From positions 682,001-746,000 of the forward strand of contig CP103804.1 in assembly GCA_024919175.1 (NCBI GenBank): a DNA stretch of 64,000 nt, in the 5' to 3' direction. The notes beneath the pieces are model-generated. The model made no database searches, was not told the origin of the DNA, and was given only the letters and a program-made list of their open reading frames with translations. The position numbers were made by a program, and so were the translations under genes. Positions 1-9,193 of this stretch are shown here, piece by piece (the first letter of the stretch is position 1; every line of letters starts with the position of its first letter). The DNA comes from Clostridioides difficile. GTDB lineage: Bacteria; Bacillota; Clostridia; Peptostreptococcales; Peptostreptococcaceae.

Positions 1-1136
1 TTAATGAAGCTAAAAGTCTTCTTCGAAAAAGAAATCTTAGAGTTCTTGAAATCAAAGAAAACAAGAGTAAAAACATAAAACTATCTTCTAGAAAAAGAAA
101 AAAAGATTTAGGGGCTGACCAGATAAGCCACTTTTGTAGACAGTTTGCTATTATAGTATCTTCTGGTATAAATAGTATTTCTGGATTAGAAACATTAGCA
201 GGAAGGTCAACAAATGTTACATTAAGAGAAGAAATTAATCGTATAGTAGCAGAAATAAAAATAGGGTCCACCATTGCTGACTCAATGCTTGCACCAAAGT
301 CGAAGTTTCCAAAGTTACTTGGTGCCATGGTGGCTACAGGTGAAGCTACAGGGAAACTAGACGAAGTATTAAAAAGTATGGCGTCGTTTTATTCAAGTGA
401 GCATAGAGTTAAGCAAAAGCTTAGAAATGCAGCTACATACCCATTAATAGTTTTGATTTCTTCATTTATAATGATTTTTATATTTACAGCATTTATGGTA
501 CCCAAGATGATTAATTCAATTACAACAGTAGGTGCTACTCTTCCACTTATAACAAGGATTGTTATGGGATTTGGTACATTTATGAAGACATTTTGGCCAA
601 TAGTGCTTTTAGCTATTATATTATCTATTTACCAATTTAAGAAGTATCTAAAAACACCAGTTGGGAGAGCTCAAAAGGATAGAGTTATAAATAAAATTCC
701 TGTCCTAGGAAAAGGGATAAATTGTATGGTGGCTACACGATTTTCAAGGGCATTGTATCTATTTGTATCAACAGGATACCCATTAGTTCAAGGGCTTGAT
801 TATATCATAGATAGTGTAAATAATACTATGGCAGAAAAAATTTTAACATCAGCAAAAGATGGAATAACAAAAGGTGAAAGTCTATCAGAAAACTTAGAAA
901 GATATACGTATTTTGATTCAGTTTTAGTGCAGATGATAGCTATAGGAGAACAGACAGGGGAATTAGAGAACATAAGTAGACAAATGGCTGAATTCTATGA
1001 GTATGAATCCGAAATTTATCTAAATAGAATGGCATCAATGATAGAACCTGTTTTAATAATTGCAGTTGGTATTATAGTTGCGGTACTGGTTGTATCAATA
1101 TTCATGCCAATGCTTAGTATATATGATGCTATGTAG
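1..1136 (+). CDS. pilC1: Type IV pilus inner-membrane platform protein PilC (5' end missing)
   Basis: Polytopic GspF/PilC-family protein that anchors the pilus assembly ATPase and PilMN/PilO at the membrane. The open frame runs from base 3 with no stop, so the gene enters from the left; the ATG at 285 is internal. Two GspF repeats are visible: each has a cytoplasmic helical part with a G-E-x-T-G motif (VATGEATGKLDEV near 320-370 and IGEQTGELENI near 940-970) followed by hydrophobic segments (about 440-500, 590-640 and 1050-1120). It ends 15 bp before pilMN, whose SD (aggaggg) overlaps its stop. The symbol follows the known C. difficile primary T4P cluster order; family assignment is firm. Confidence 0.93.
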   Translation, partial: NEAKSLLRKRNLRVLEIKENKSKNIKLSSRKRKKDLGADQISHFCRQFAIIVSSGINSISGLETLAGRSTNVTLREEINRIVAEIKIGSTIADSMLAPKSKFPKLLGAMVATGEATGKLDEVLKSMASFYSSEHRVKQKLRNAATYPLIVLISSFIMIFIFTAFMVPKMINSITTVGATLPLITRIVMGFGTFMKTFWPIVLLAIILSIYQFKKYLKTPVGRAQKDRVINKIPVLGKGINCMVATRFSRALYLFVSTGYPLVQGLDYIIDSVNNTMAEKILTSAKDGITKGESLSENLERYTYFDSVLVQMIAIGEQTGELENISRQMAEFYEYESEIYLNRMASMIEPVLIIAVGIIVAVLVVSIFMPMLSIYDAM

Positions 1137-1151
1137 GAGGGAAAACAACAA

Positions 1152-2861
1152 ATGAATAAGGTTTATGTATCATATTATGGTGATTCTATATCCATAGTTG
1201 AAGGCAGATACAAACATGATAAAGATAAGTTTTACATAAAAAGCTTTAATGCATTTTCAATAGAGGATATTGCTCAAGATTTTTCTAAAGAAAAGTATGC
1301 TCTATTGAGATATGCATTAGAGAATGTAAAGTTAAAATCAAAACATATAGTGTTTTGTTTGAATACGAGAGATGTAATTCTAAAACCTCAAAAGTTGCCT
1401 AAGATGGATAAAAAAGATTTAGATGGATTTATGAAGCTAGAAATGGACGAAATGATGGCTTTGGAATCAGATGAATATGTATTTTCATATGAAGTATCTA
1501 GTGAGATATCTGAGAGGACAGAAGGAGAAGAGGCTAGTTTAAACCTGATTATTGGAGCTATAAAAAAAGAAGAGATAAATGCGATTGTAGATATAATACA
1601 TGAATTTGATTTGGTATTAGATAGAATAGACACATTATCAACAGCTTATTTAAGAATTCTCAAGAACCTAGATTACAATGATATAATGGTGACAAACATA
1701 AGCGATAATAGCACAATTATAAACATATATAAAAAAGATACTTTATTTATTAGTGATAATATACCAATAAGAATAACTGCTAAAGATATGGAAATGCAAT
1801 TATTAAATGTGGTTGAAGAGTCAAAAGGACTTATGAATTACTATTCGTCAAGAAACTTTGGTAAGGTAACAGATACTATATTAATATTGGGGAAAAGGTA
1901 CTCTAATAAATTAATTTATGAAGCTTTTAGTTCTGCATTTTCAAACTATATTTCTCAAGGTCTTACCGAGATAATGGATATAGCTGATATGGTATCTGGT
2001 GATATAGAGGAAGATGATATAAATTCAATTGTAGAACTTTTAGGTTGTATGATAGAACCTAAGGGGAAAAAAGATTTTGAAAATATAAATTTTCTACCAA
2101 TGGATATACTTAGAAAACAAATGAAGGCTAAACAAATAAAAAGTGTACTGAAGATAGCTCCTATAGTTATTTTAGTGATTTCTATCCCATATTTATGTTT
2201 AATTTTTTCAAACAGGTTAGCTAATAAAGAGCTTGAAAATGTAAATGATGAAATTAGAAATATTGAATCTGCTTACTATCAAATTGGAAATATAGAAAAA
2301 ATGATACAAAGCAAAACAGAAGAAATAAAGGTATATGATATGTTAATTGGAAAAAAGGTTAAATGGGAAAATCTATTGGATGATATAGATAAAAATACTC
2401 CAAGTAGAGTTGAACTGACAAGCCTATCAACAACATATCAAAGTGTAGGAAAAGCTAATAAAACTGAAAGTTCAGACAATAGTAAAACTAATACAAATAA
2501 ATCAAATAATGATGAAACTAAAACAAATACAAAAAGTAATAGCAATGAAAGCAAAAATAGTAATGACATAAATGAAGATAAAACTGTAAATGTGGCAGAG
2601 GCATTAAATGGCAATGAGGAGTCTGATAGTAATACAGAAGCAGATGATAAGACTCCATTATATGATAAGATACCAAATGTTTTGAACATAGAGGGAAATG
2701 CTAAGGATTCTTCTTATGTAGGGCAGTTTTTGTATAAATTAAAAGGATTGTATTATTTTGAGGATGTTAAACTGCATAGTATAAAAAGCAATGAAGAGGG
2801 TTCTAACTATACATTTAATATGACATTATACCTGAAAGAAGGTGTATTAACTAATGAATAA
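1152..2861 (+). CDS. pilMN: Fused type IV pilus assembly protein PilMN
   Basis: A 569-residue protein combining an actin-like PilM domain (about residues 1-310) with a PilN-like bitopic protein: one transmembrane helix near residues 333-352, then a coiled-coil/ferredoxin-like periplasm-side part. In most bacteria PilM and PilN are separate and bind through the PilN N-terminus; here the fusion makes this permanent. A Ser/Asn/Lys/Thr-rich low-complexity linker (about residues 436-490) interrupts the extracellular part. Start ATG has SD aggaggg. Overlaps pilO by 8 bp, consistent with translational coupling. Function inferred from position and architecture. Confidence 0.9.
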   Translation: MNKVYVSYYGDSISIVEGRYKHDKDKFYIKSFNAFSIEDIAQDFSKEKYALLRYALENVKLKSKHIVFCLNTRDVILKPQKLPKMDKKDLDGFMKLEMDEMMALESDEYVFSYEVSSEISERTEGEEASLNLIIGAIKKEEINAIVDIIHEFDLVLDRIDTLSTAYLRILKNLDYNDIMVTNISDNSTIINIYKKDTLFISDNIPIRITAKDMEMQLLNVVEESKGLMNYYSSRNFGKVTDTILILGKRYSNKLIYEAFSSAFSNYISQGLTEIMDIADMVSGDIEEDDINSIVELLGCMIEPKGKKDFENINFLPMDILRKQMKAKQIKSVLKIAPIVILVISIPYLCLIFSNRLANKELENVNDEIRNIESAYYQIGNIEKMIQSKTEEIKVYDMLIGKKVKWENLLDDIDKNTPSRVELTSLSTTYQSVGKANKTESSDNSKTNTNKSNNDETKTNTKSNSNESKNSNDINEDKTVNVAEALNGNEESDSNTEADDKTPLYDKIPNVLNIEGNAKDSSYVGQFLYKLKGLYYFEDVKLHSIKSNEEGSNYTFNMTLYLKEGVLTNE

Positions 2862-3762
2862 GGACATATTTAAAAAAGATATAAAAGATATATTTAAAAT
2901 GGAAGTTACTCTAAAGGGAATCCTTATAAAAGTTGTAATTTTACTTGCTATTTTATCCTATGGATATTTTGGACTTTATCCACAATATGAGAAATATGTT
3001 TCTACAAAAAATTCTGTAGAACAAGCTACACAAAAACTAAATACATATAAAGAGAAAACAGCTCTTATGCCAAAATATGAAAAGCAACTTAAAAATATTG
3101 AGAATGAGTTAAATGAAAAAAGTAAAAACCTATTATATGATATGCAAGATGGTCTGTTTCTAATTGGTCTAGATAAGAAAATGAAAACATATAATATTGA
3201 CTTAACTAGCTATGATGTTGGAAACATTAGAGAATATGAACATTTTTATGGAGTATCAACAACAATAAGTGTTAGAGGAGACTATAGAAATGTTAAAAAA
3301 TTGATGGCTTATTTAGAAGAGCAAAAAAATGTTACTCAGATATTAGACTATACTATGACTTCATATATAGAGCCAGAGCAGGAAGAACAAGAGACAACAA
3401 GCAATAAAGATTTAATTAAAAATGTGAACATAAATAAAGATACAAAAATATATTGGGTAGAAGGCGAAGATAAATGGCATTTATATAATGACTGTCCATT
3501 GATAAAAGAGGGAGAAATTCTTAAGAATGACAAACTTTTAGATAGGTCAACCAGTTATCTATGTAACACATGTGTACTTAGAGCTGCAACAGAAAAAGAA
3601 ATAAAAAAAGAAGTAGCTACTCCAGAAGCAGAAGGTGTAGTAGAGGCTACATTTAAATTTATAATGTATACTAAAGAAAATACTACAATGGTACTTGATA
3701 CAGATAATCCATCTTCATGGAGACCAGGAAAATATAATCCATTTAAAGCTAGTGCAAAATAA
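2854..3762 (+). CDS. pilO: Type IV pilus alignment protein PilO with a Cys/His insert
   Basis: Bitopic protein of 302 residues: short cytoplasmic N-terminus, one transmembrane helix (about 20-42), coiled coil (about 45-95), then an extracytoplasmic ferredoxin-like domain typical of PilO, the partner of PilN in the alignment subcomplex. An unusual feature lies at residues 209-240: H209, C214, C237 and C240 in an HxxxxC...CxxC arrangement resembling small zinc-binding or Ada-like Cys motifs. The C-terminal beta strand (EATFKFIMYT) resumes afterwards, so the motif looks like an insertion. ATG overlaps the end of pilMN. Assignment by position and topology. Confidence 0.85.
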   Translation: MNKDIFKKDIKDIFKMEVTLKGILIKVVILLAILSYGYFGLYPQYEKYVSTKNSVEQATQKLNTYKEKTALMPKYEKQLKNIENELNEKSKNLLYDMQDGLFLIGLDKKMKTYNIDLTSYDVGNIREYEHFYGVSTTISVRGDYRNVKKLMAYLEEQKNVTQILDYTMTSYIEPEQEEQETTSNKDLIKNVNINKDTKIYWVEGEDKWHLYNDCPLIKEGEILKNDKLLDRSTSYLCNTCVLRAATEKEIKKEVATPEAEGVVEATFKFIMYTKENTTMVLDTDNPSSWRPGKYNPFKASAK

Positions 3763-3794
3763 AACCAAAGAGGTTTTAAAGATAGGTGATGAGC

Positions 3795-4355
3795 TTGTAT
3801 AAAAATAATGAAAAAGGTCTTACTTTATTAGAAATAATAGTAGCTGTATTTATATTGACTATAGTTTTAAGCATTTCATATAAAGTATTTAATGGTGTAA
3901 CATCAGCAGTAAAAAAACAACAAATCATTACAGATGCTCAAGTAAATATTAATTTAATTAATAAATATTTAAATAGAGACTTAGAAAACTGTAAGAATGT
4001 AACTAAGAACAATTCAGGTAGTGGTTATGAATATAATATAGAAACTCCAGAAAATACAGTCAAGTATGAAGTATCTATAGAAACCAAAAATAATACAGGG
4101 GTATACTCTGTAACAAGAATTCAAGAAAATACAACTGACACTGAAGATGCGCTTAGAGAAGAAATAATCTCTAATCAGCCATTAGTTCAAAACAATAAAG
4201 AAATGAAGGAAACACCATTTAAAATAGAAAAGCAAGCTGATAAATCTATTTATACTGTAAGTGTATACTATAATGAATCAGCTCAAGAAGGGCAGAAAAA
4301 TAGCGACTTAAATAATAAGACTTATACATTTGATGTTATGTCACGAATTGGGTAA
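3795..4355 (+). CDS. pilV: Type IV minor pilin PilV
   Basis: Prepilin with an 8-residue basic leader ending K-G, followed by LTLLE and a long hydrophobic helix: the class III signal cleaved by prepilin peptidase, with the conserved Glu at mature position 5. The mature C-terminal domain is hydrophilic, Asn/Thr/Glu rich, without Cys. TTG at 3795 is chosen because SD aggtgat (3784-3790) is 4-5 bases upstream; the ATG at 3789 and GTG at 3786 lie inside that SD. Minor pilin expected to sit in a tip or initiation complex. Name from the known cluster order. Confidence 0.82.
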   Translation: MYKNNEKGLTLLEIIVAVFILTIVLSISYKVFNGVTSAVKKQQIITDAQVNINLINKYLNRDLENCKNVTKNNSGSGYEYNIETPENTVKYEVSIETKNNTGVYSVTRIQENTTDTEDALREEIISNQPLVQNNKEMKETPFKIEKQADKSIYTVSVYYNESAQEGQKNSDLNNKTYTFDVMSRIG

Positions 4356-4393
4356 ATGGGAATTTATTTAAAAAATAAGTAGGTTGATAAAAT

Positions 4394-4921
4394 ATGGGTA
4401 AAAAGAGTAATGAAAAAGGATTTTCTTTAATTGAAGTATTAGTAGCTATGTCGATTATGGGAATTATATTATTTGCATTTTTTAATATTATCAATACCAA
4501 TGAAAAAGCTAACACTAAAAATGAAGCAGATATAAGTTCCTTAAATTATGTTCAAAGTGAAATTGAGAATTTAAGAGAGAAAATAAAAAGTGGAGCATTT
4601 GATTTTGACAGTCTAGATAAGCAAGAAGATGCAACAGTAGAATATGAAAAATTGATAGATAAGTCAAATAAAGTTGTATATGATAAAGTACTTAACAAGG
4701 ATGATGTTAGCTTGTATGATACTCCATATAAAGATATTACAACAATAGAAGATAAGGATGGAAATATAATTGACAAGGAAAGCATTACAAACAAAGTAAA
4801 GGTTATTGTAGAAGATAAAAGTGGTCAAATATATAAAATAACTGCAACAGGGAAAAGCATGAATGACTATTCAAGTAAAAAAGAAGTTAAAATTGTAACT
4901 GAAATATTTAAAGATAAATAA
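4394..4921 (+). CDS. pilU: Type IV minor pilin PilU
   Basis: Prepilin-like protein, 175 residues: leader of 9 residues ending EKG, then FSLIE and a hydrophobic N-terminal helix, giving Glu at mature position 5. The remainder is acidic/lysine rich and without cysteines. It sits between two other pilin-like genes, forming a minor-pilin set like GspI/J/K of type II secretion. Cleaved by PilD1 or PilD2 encoded downstream. The name PilU here is the C. difficile pilin, not the PilU retraction ATPase of Pseudomonas. Confidence 0.85.
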   Translation: MGKKSNEKGFSLIEVLVAMSIMGIILFAFFNIINTNEKANTKNEADISSLNYVQSEIENLREKIKSGAFDFDSLDKQEDATVEYEKLIDKSNKVVYDKVLNKDDVSLYDTPYKDITTIEDKDGNIIDKESITNKVKVIVEDKSGQIYKITATGKSMNDYSSKKEVKIVTEIFKDK

Positions 4922-4941
4922 TTTTACTTGGGGGTGAGATT

Positions 4942-6480
4942 TTGAGGAAGTATAATAAGATAAAAAATGAAAGAGGAGCGGCGTTAGTTTTAGTTTTGGT
5001 TGTGGTAGCATTGCTTTCTATTGTAGGGGTTACATTTTCAAATCAAATAGCTAATAGAATAAAGTCCACTAAGACTACTAATGAGGGTATACAGGCCAAC
5101 TATTTAGCAGAGACGTGTGTGGAAAATAGTGTTGATAAAGCATATGAAAATTTATACTCTAAACTTGAAAAAATGGATAATGAGTTTAAAAGTGAAAATC
5201 AAGAAAAATCAATATCAAGGTCAGCATTAAGGAATACATCAGATACAAATTTTAATAATCAAGATGAGGAAAATCTTCCAGCAGAAAGACTAGGTTATAT
5301 GAATAATATAAAATTCTATTTAAATAATGCTGCTCCAGATTTAGAAAAAGCTAGTATAGAGTTAAAAAAGTTACAGGGGCTAAATATATTTGATGATAGG
5401 GATATTGAATATATAGCTGAAAATATTCTTTCACATAGAGATTCTACATTAAAAATTTGTAAGACTTATATTTCTGGAGATATCAGTAAAATAAATGAAA
5501 ATATTTTGGCTGGAGATATAGATTCAACTACATTACTTCAGACAAAGTTAGTAAATAATGATATTCTTTTAAAAATGTTTTTAGAAGGAAATAAAGTTGA
5601 AAATGAACATTTAAATGGGACATTTTCATACACTTATAAAGCTTTAGATAGTATTTCTTTGGCAATGCAAAATATGATTGAGTATAGACATACATTTCAT
5701 ATTGATGAACCAAAAGTAGAAATATCTGATGGAATTCCAGATTCTCAACAATATTATGACTTAATACAAAATCCTATAATAAATGGTAAGAAATATAACT
5801 GGAATGACAAATGGGATACATTAGAAGACTTGTTGAAACTTTTGCCAAATCAAACTGAAGGATTTAATGCTTTAAGAGTTCACTTGAGAAACAATGTAAG
5901 GAAATTTGAAAAACTAAGTGATGATATATCCAGTGGTAAAAAAGATACAGCAGAAGATTTTTTAGAATATAAAGAGTTGTTGTATGAGATATCAGATCAA
6001 TGTAATGAGTTAAAAAGTAAGTCTTATGAGAAAATACCTGTTAAATATGATAATATGGCTTTGATAACAACTTTTGATTATATACAAAATGAGATTTTAG
6101 CAGAGATAAAATGTAGACTGAAAGAATTAAAGCCTCAAGAAGTTGATAAAACAGAGGAAATTACTATAAAGATTCCTTTTTATAAAGCCGACTACGACAT
6201 GACAAAAGAAGAATGGCCAGAACTGAAAGAAAATGGATCAGGGTCAGAGTTAAGTTTAGTAGTAACAGGAGATAAAGATGGAATAAAAGAAGTAGAAGTC
6301 AAAGATGGACAAAAAAATATTATTGGCTTAGGTGTTGAAGAAAATTCGAATTTAAAATATAAAGTTGAGGCTATTGTAAATTTTAATCTAAACATAGATA
6401 CGAATGTATTAGAGAATTATGATATAAAAGATAAAGTTTCAATTAATCATGATATAAGCTCATATAAAAAAGTAAACTAA
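4942..6480 (+). CDS. pilK: Large minor pilin PilK (GspK/PilX-like, lacks Glu5)
   Basis: A 512-residue prepilin, much larger than its neighbours. Leader of 12 residues ending N-E-R-G, then AALVLVLVVVALLSIVG: the hydrophobic helix has Leu rather than Glu at mature position 5, the hallmark of GspK-type tip pseudopilins. A large helical extracellular domain follows. TTG start with SD gggggtgag. Glu5-less pilins cannot neutralise the N-terminus of a preceding subunit, so this one is predicted to cap the fibre. Followed by 107 bp without a gene before pilT. Confidence 0.83.
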   Translation: MRKYNKIKNERGAALVLVLVVVALLSIVGVTFSNQIANRIKSTKTTNEGIQANYLAETCVENSVDKAYENLYSKLEKMDNEFKSENQEKSISRSALRNTSDTNFNNQDEENLPAERLGYMNNIKFYLNNAAPDLEKASIELKKLQGLNIFDDRDIEYIAENILSHRDSTLKICKTYISGDISKINENILAGDIDSTTLLQTKLVNNDILLKMFLEGNKVENEHLNGTFSYTYKALDSISLAMQNMIEYRHTFHIDEPKVEISDGIPDSQQYYDLIQNPIINGKKYNWNDKWDTLEDLLKLLPNQTEGFNALRVHLRNNVRKFEKLSDDISSGKKDTAEDFLEYKELLYEISDQCNELKSKSYEKIPVKYDNMALITTFDYIQNEILAEIKCRLKELKPQEVDKTEEITIKIPFYKADYDMTKEEWPELKENGSGSELSLVVTGDKDGIKEVEVKDGQKNIIGLGVEENSNLKYKVEAIVNFNLNIDTNVLENYDIKDKVSINHDISSYKKVN

Positions 6481-6587
6481 ACATAAGAAAAAATAACTTA
6501 GTATAAATGAATAAGCAACAAAATAACTTTATATATTTATTACTAAAAAAGTAAGTAAACCAATAGAAGATATGGAGAATAAATATT

Positions 6588-7670
6588 ATGTATATTTATG
6601 ATTTATTAGAACAAGCAATAAATTTAAACGCATCAGATATACACATAACAGTTGGTACAAATCCTGTAGCTAGAGTAAAAGGTGGATTTGTAAAACTAAG
6701 TGAACAAATTTTGACACCAGAGATGACAATACAAATGGCCAAAGACATAGCAGGGGAATCTATGTTTAAAGTAATAGAAGAACATGGAGAAGCTGATTTT
6801 TCAGCTTCTCTAAACACTGGAGAAAGATTCAGGGTAAACTCATATAGACAAAAAGGAAATTATGCAATAGCAATAAGAACTATAACAGCAGAAATACCAA
6901 CTTTTGAGAAACTAGGACTTCCAGAAAATATAAAATCCTTTACTGAAAGACACAAAGGATTAGTTTTAGTTACAGGGCCTACAGGAAGTGGTAAAAGTAC
7001 AACACTTGCAAGTATGATAAATATAATAAATGAAACGCAACAAAAACATATAATTACACTAGAAGACCCAATAGAGTATGTCCATCACCATAAACAAAGT
7101 TTAGTAAACCAAAGAGAAGTAGGAACTGATACAGAAAGTTTTCACTCAGCTCTTAGAGCTATTTTACGTCAAGACCCAGATGTAATACTAATAGGGGAAA
7201 TGAGAGACCCTGAGACTGTGTCAATAGCATTAACTGCCGCAGAAACAGGACATCTAGTATTTTCAACACTACATACAGTTGGTGCTGCTAAGACAATAGA
7301 TAGAATAGTGGACATGTTCCAGCCAGCTCAACAGCAACAAATAAAAACTCAATTGTCTACAGTTTGTGAAGGGGTAGTATCACAACAATTGCTTCCTACA
7401 TCAGATGGGAAGGGTAGGATAGCTGCAATTGAATTGATGTTTGCAACACCAGCAATAAAAAACCTAATAAGAGAAGGAAAAACATATCAAATTCCAAATA
7501 TGATACAAACTGGAGTTAAAGCAGGTATGAAAACTATGGATCAAGATTTAATGGAACTTTATAAAAGTGGAAAGATTACAAAAGATATGGCACTTAGTAG
7601 ATGTACCGACCAAGAATTTATGACTAGAATGATAGGTGGAGTAAGTTATAATGGAAATTATAGTCGTTAA
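6588..7670 (+). CDS. pilT: Pilus retraction ATPase PilT
   Basis: Hexameric cytoplasmic secretion ATPase of the PilT subfamily, 360 residues. Walker A GPTGSGKST at residues 130-138, an Asp box (TLEDPIEY), Walker B (DPDVILIGEMRDPET) and the His box (STLHTVGAAKTIDRI). The C-terminus has the PilT-type helix (AIKNLIREGKTYQIPNMIQT), distinguishing it from assembly ATPase PilB. Overlaps pilD1 by 20 bp. Expected to depolymerise pili, driving twitching and controlling surface behaviour. Confidence 0.95.
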   Translation: MYIYDLLEQAINLNASDIHITVGTNPVARVKGGFVKLSEQILTPEMTIQMAKDIAGESMFKVIEEHGEADFSASLNTGERFRVNSYRQKGNYAIAIRTITAEIPTFEKLGLPENIKSFTERHKGLVLVTGPTGSGKSTTLASMINIINETQQKHIITLEDPIEYVHHHKQSLVNQREVGTDTESFHSALRAILRQDPDVILIGEMRDPETVSIALTAAETGHLVFSTLHTVGAAKTIDRIVDMFQPAQQQQIKTQLSTVCEGVVSQQLLPTSDGKGRIAAIELMFATPAIKNLIREGKTYQIPNMIQTGVKAGMKTMDQDLMELYKSGKITKDMALSRCTDQEFMTRMIGGVSYNGNYSR

Positions 7671-8433
7671 TTTATATGTATTTGTAGTTGGGTTAGTATT
7701 TGGAAGTTTCTTTAATGTTTGTATTTTTAGAATTCCAGAAGGTATATCTATCTCTAAACCTCCATCACATTGTATGAGTTGCAATACTAGACTAAAACCT
7801 ATAGACTTAATACCAGTCTTTAGCTATTTAATGAGTGGTAGAAAATGTAGATATTGTGGTGAGAAAATTTCTAGCAGATATGCTATAGTAGAGTTAATTA
7901 CAGGAATTTTATTTTTAACAGTATTTATAGTTTATGGAATATCTATATCGACTATTTATTATTTGGTTCTTATATCTTTATTAATTGTAATAACGTTTAT
8001 AGATATTGACCACTTTATAATACCAGATAGGATACTAGTTTTTGGAGCTATTTTTGCTATAATTTTTAATCTCCTACTAAAAGAAGTTTCAATTAAAGAT
8101 TCTATTATAGGTGCTTTTGTATGTGGAGGAAGTGTTTGGCTTATAGTAGCTCTAATTGAATTTATAATAAAAAAAGAGTGCATGGGTGGAGGAGATATTA
8201 AACTATTTGCAATGCTAGGTTTATATATGGGTACTAAAAATGGTCTTTTAACAGCTTTACTGAGTGTTTATGTAGGAGCAGTATATGGAATTTGTGTGAT
8301 AGTTTTGAGTAAGATAAAGGGAAAGAAATACAATTCTGTTATACCTTATGGGCCATTTATATCAATTGGAGCATTAATAACAATTTTATTTGGAAGGCAA
8401 TTGCTTGAATTTTACTTTTCTATACTTATGTAG
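7651..8433 (+). CDS. pilD1: Prepilin peptidase/N-methyltransferase PilD1
   Basis: Polytopic aspartyl protease that cleaves the K-G leader of prepilins and methylates the new N-terminus. The cytoplasmic loop has two CxxC pairs (C41/C44 and C66/C69), the zinc site of full-length bifunctional enzymes. Catalytic aspartates are present in the first (FIDIDHFIIPD) and second (GGGDIKLFAMLG) motifs. 260 residues, about eight membrane helices. ATG overlaps pilT by 20 bp. Confidence 0.94.
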   Translation: MEIIVVNLYVFVVGLVFGSFFNVCIFRIPEGISISKPPSHCMSCNTRLKPIDLIPVFSYLMSGRKCRYCGEKISSRYAIVELITGILFLTVFIVYGISISTIYYLVLISLLIVITFIDIDHFIIPDRILVFGAIFAIIFNLLLKEVSIKDSIIGAFVCGGSVWLIVALIEFIIKKECMGGGDIKLFAMLGLYMGTKNGLLTALLSVYVGAVYGICVIVLSKIKGKKYNSVIPYGPFISIGALITILFGRQLLEFYFSILM

Positions 8434-8529
8434 ATGATGGTCAAATTTAATGTAATTTTTATAAAAGTGAATTAAAGTAATCAATAAGGACAATATTATT
8501 ATTAACCCTACTACAGAGTACTGTAGACT

Positions 8530-9180
8530 ATGGAGTATATAATAATAATTTCCTTATTTTTTGCATATTTGATAAATAAATCCCTATATATTTTGTGTGA
8601 TGGGGTAAAGAAAAATTTGTATAATATGCTTTTTATTTACATAATAACTGTAGTTTTATCTGTATTAATATATCTAAAATTTGGGATTAGTGCAGAATGT
8701 GTACAATATATAGTATTAATTCCATTTTTAATAATTATATCTATTATAGATTACTACACAATATATGTATATGATATAACAATAGTTAGTGGTATAATAG
8801 TTCAAGGTGTAATTTTTTTAATTTTTTGCAATATAGTGCAAATTGACTATATAAGTCATATATTTGGACTGGCAATAGGCTTTATTATACCTTATATTAT
8901 TGCTAAATTTACAAAAGGATTAGGCTATGGAGATGTAGGTCTCTATAGCTTATGTTGCTTTGCATTGGGAAATAATTATGGATTTTATGTGATAGTTTTA
9001 TCATTTATTTTATCATTTTTGTTTTTTGTAATTTTATATGGAATTAAAATTTTTAAAAATATAAATATAAAAAAACAAATTCCTTTTACACCATTTATTT
9101 CTTTAGCAACAATTATAATAATATTTACAGAGTATAATATATTTGATTTTTATTATAGTTTGTTATATAAATTTCTATAA
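8530..9180 (+). CDS. pilD2: Second prepilin peptidase PilD2, lacking the methyltransferase zinc loop
   Basis: A 216-residue polytopic A24-family peptidase. Catalytic aspartates are retained in SIIDYYTIYVYD and GYGDVGLYSLCC, but the N-terminal loop with the two CxxC pairs is absent, so it is predicted to be a peptidase without methyltransferase activity. The reading frame is very AT rich (many ATA/ATT Ile codons). No SD-like sequence is seen close before the ATG. Lies 96 bp after pilD1. Name from the established cluster order. Confidence 0.88.
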   Translation: MEYIIIISLFFAYLINKSLYILCDGVKKNLYNMLFIYIITVVLSVLIYLKFGISAECVQYIVLIPFLIIISIIDYYTIYVYDITIVSGIIVQGVIFLIFCNIVQIDYISHIFGLAIGFIIPYIIAKFTKGLGYGDVGLYSLCCFALGNNYGFYVIVLSFILSFLFFVILYGIKIFKNINIKKQIPFTPFISLATIIIIFTEYNIFDFYYSLLYKFL

Positions 9181-9193
9181 CAGGAGGTAAAAA

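Noticed and set aside
2438..2689. Minus-strand Ser/Leu-rich frame inside pilMN
   Set aside because: It is the antisense of the Asn/Lys/Ser low-complexity linker, with no SD.
8530..9180. pilD2 as a decaying duplicate of pilD1
   Set aside because: Both catalytic Asp motifs and the full frame are intact; the very AT-rich codon use fits a hydrophobic protein, so there is no evidence of decay.
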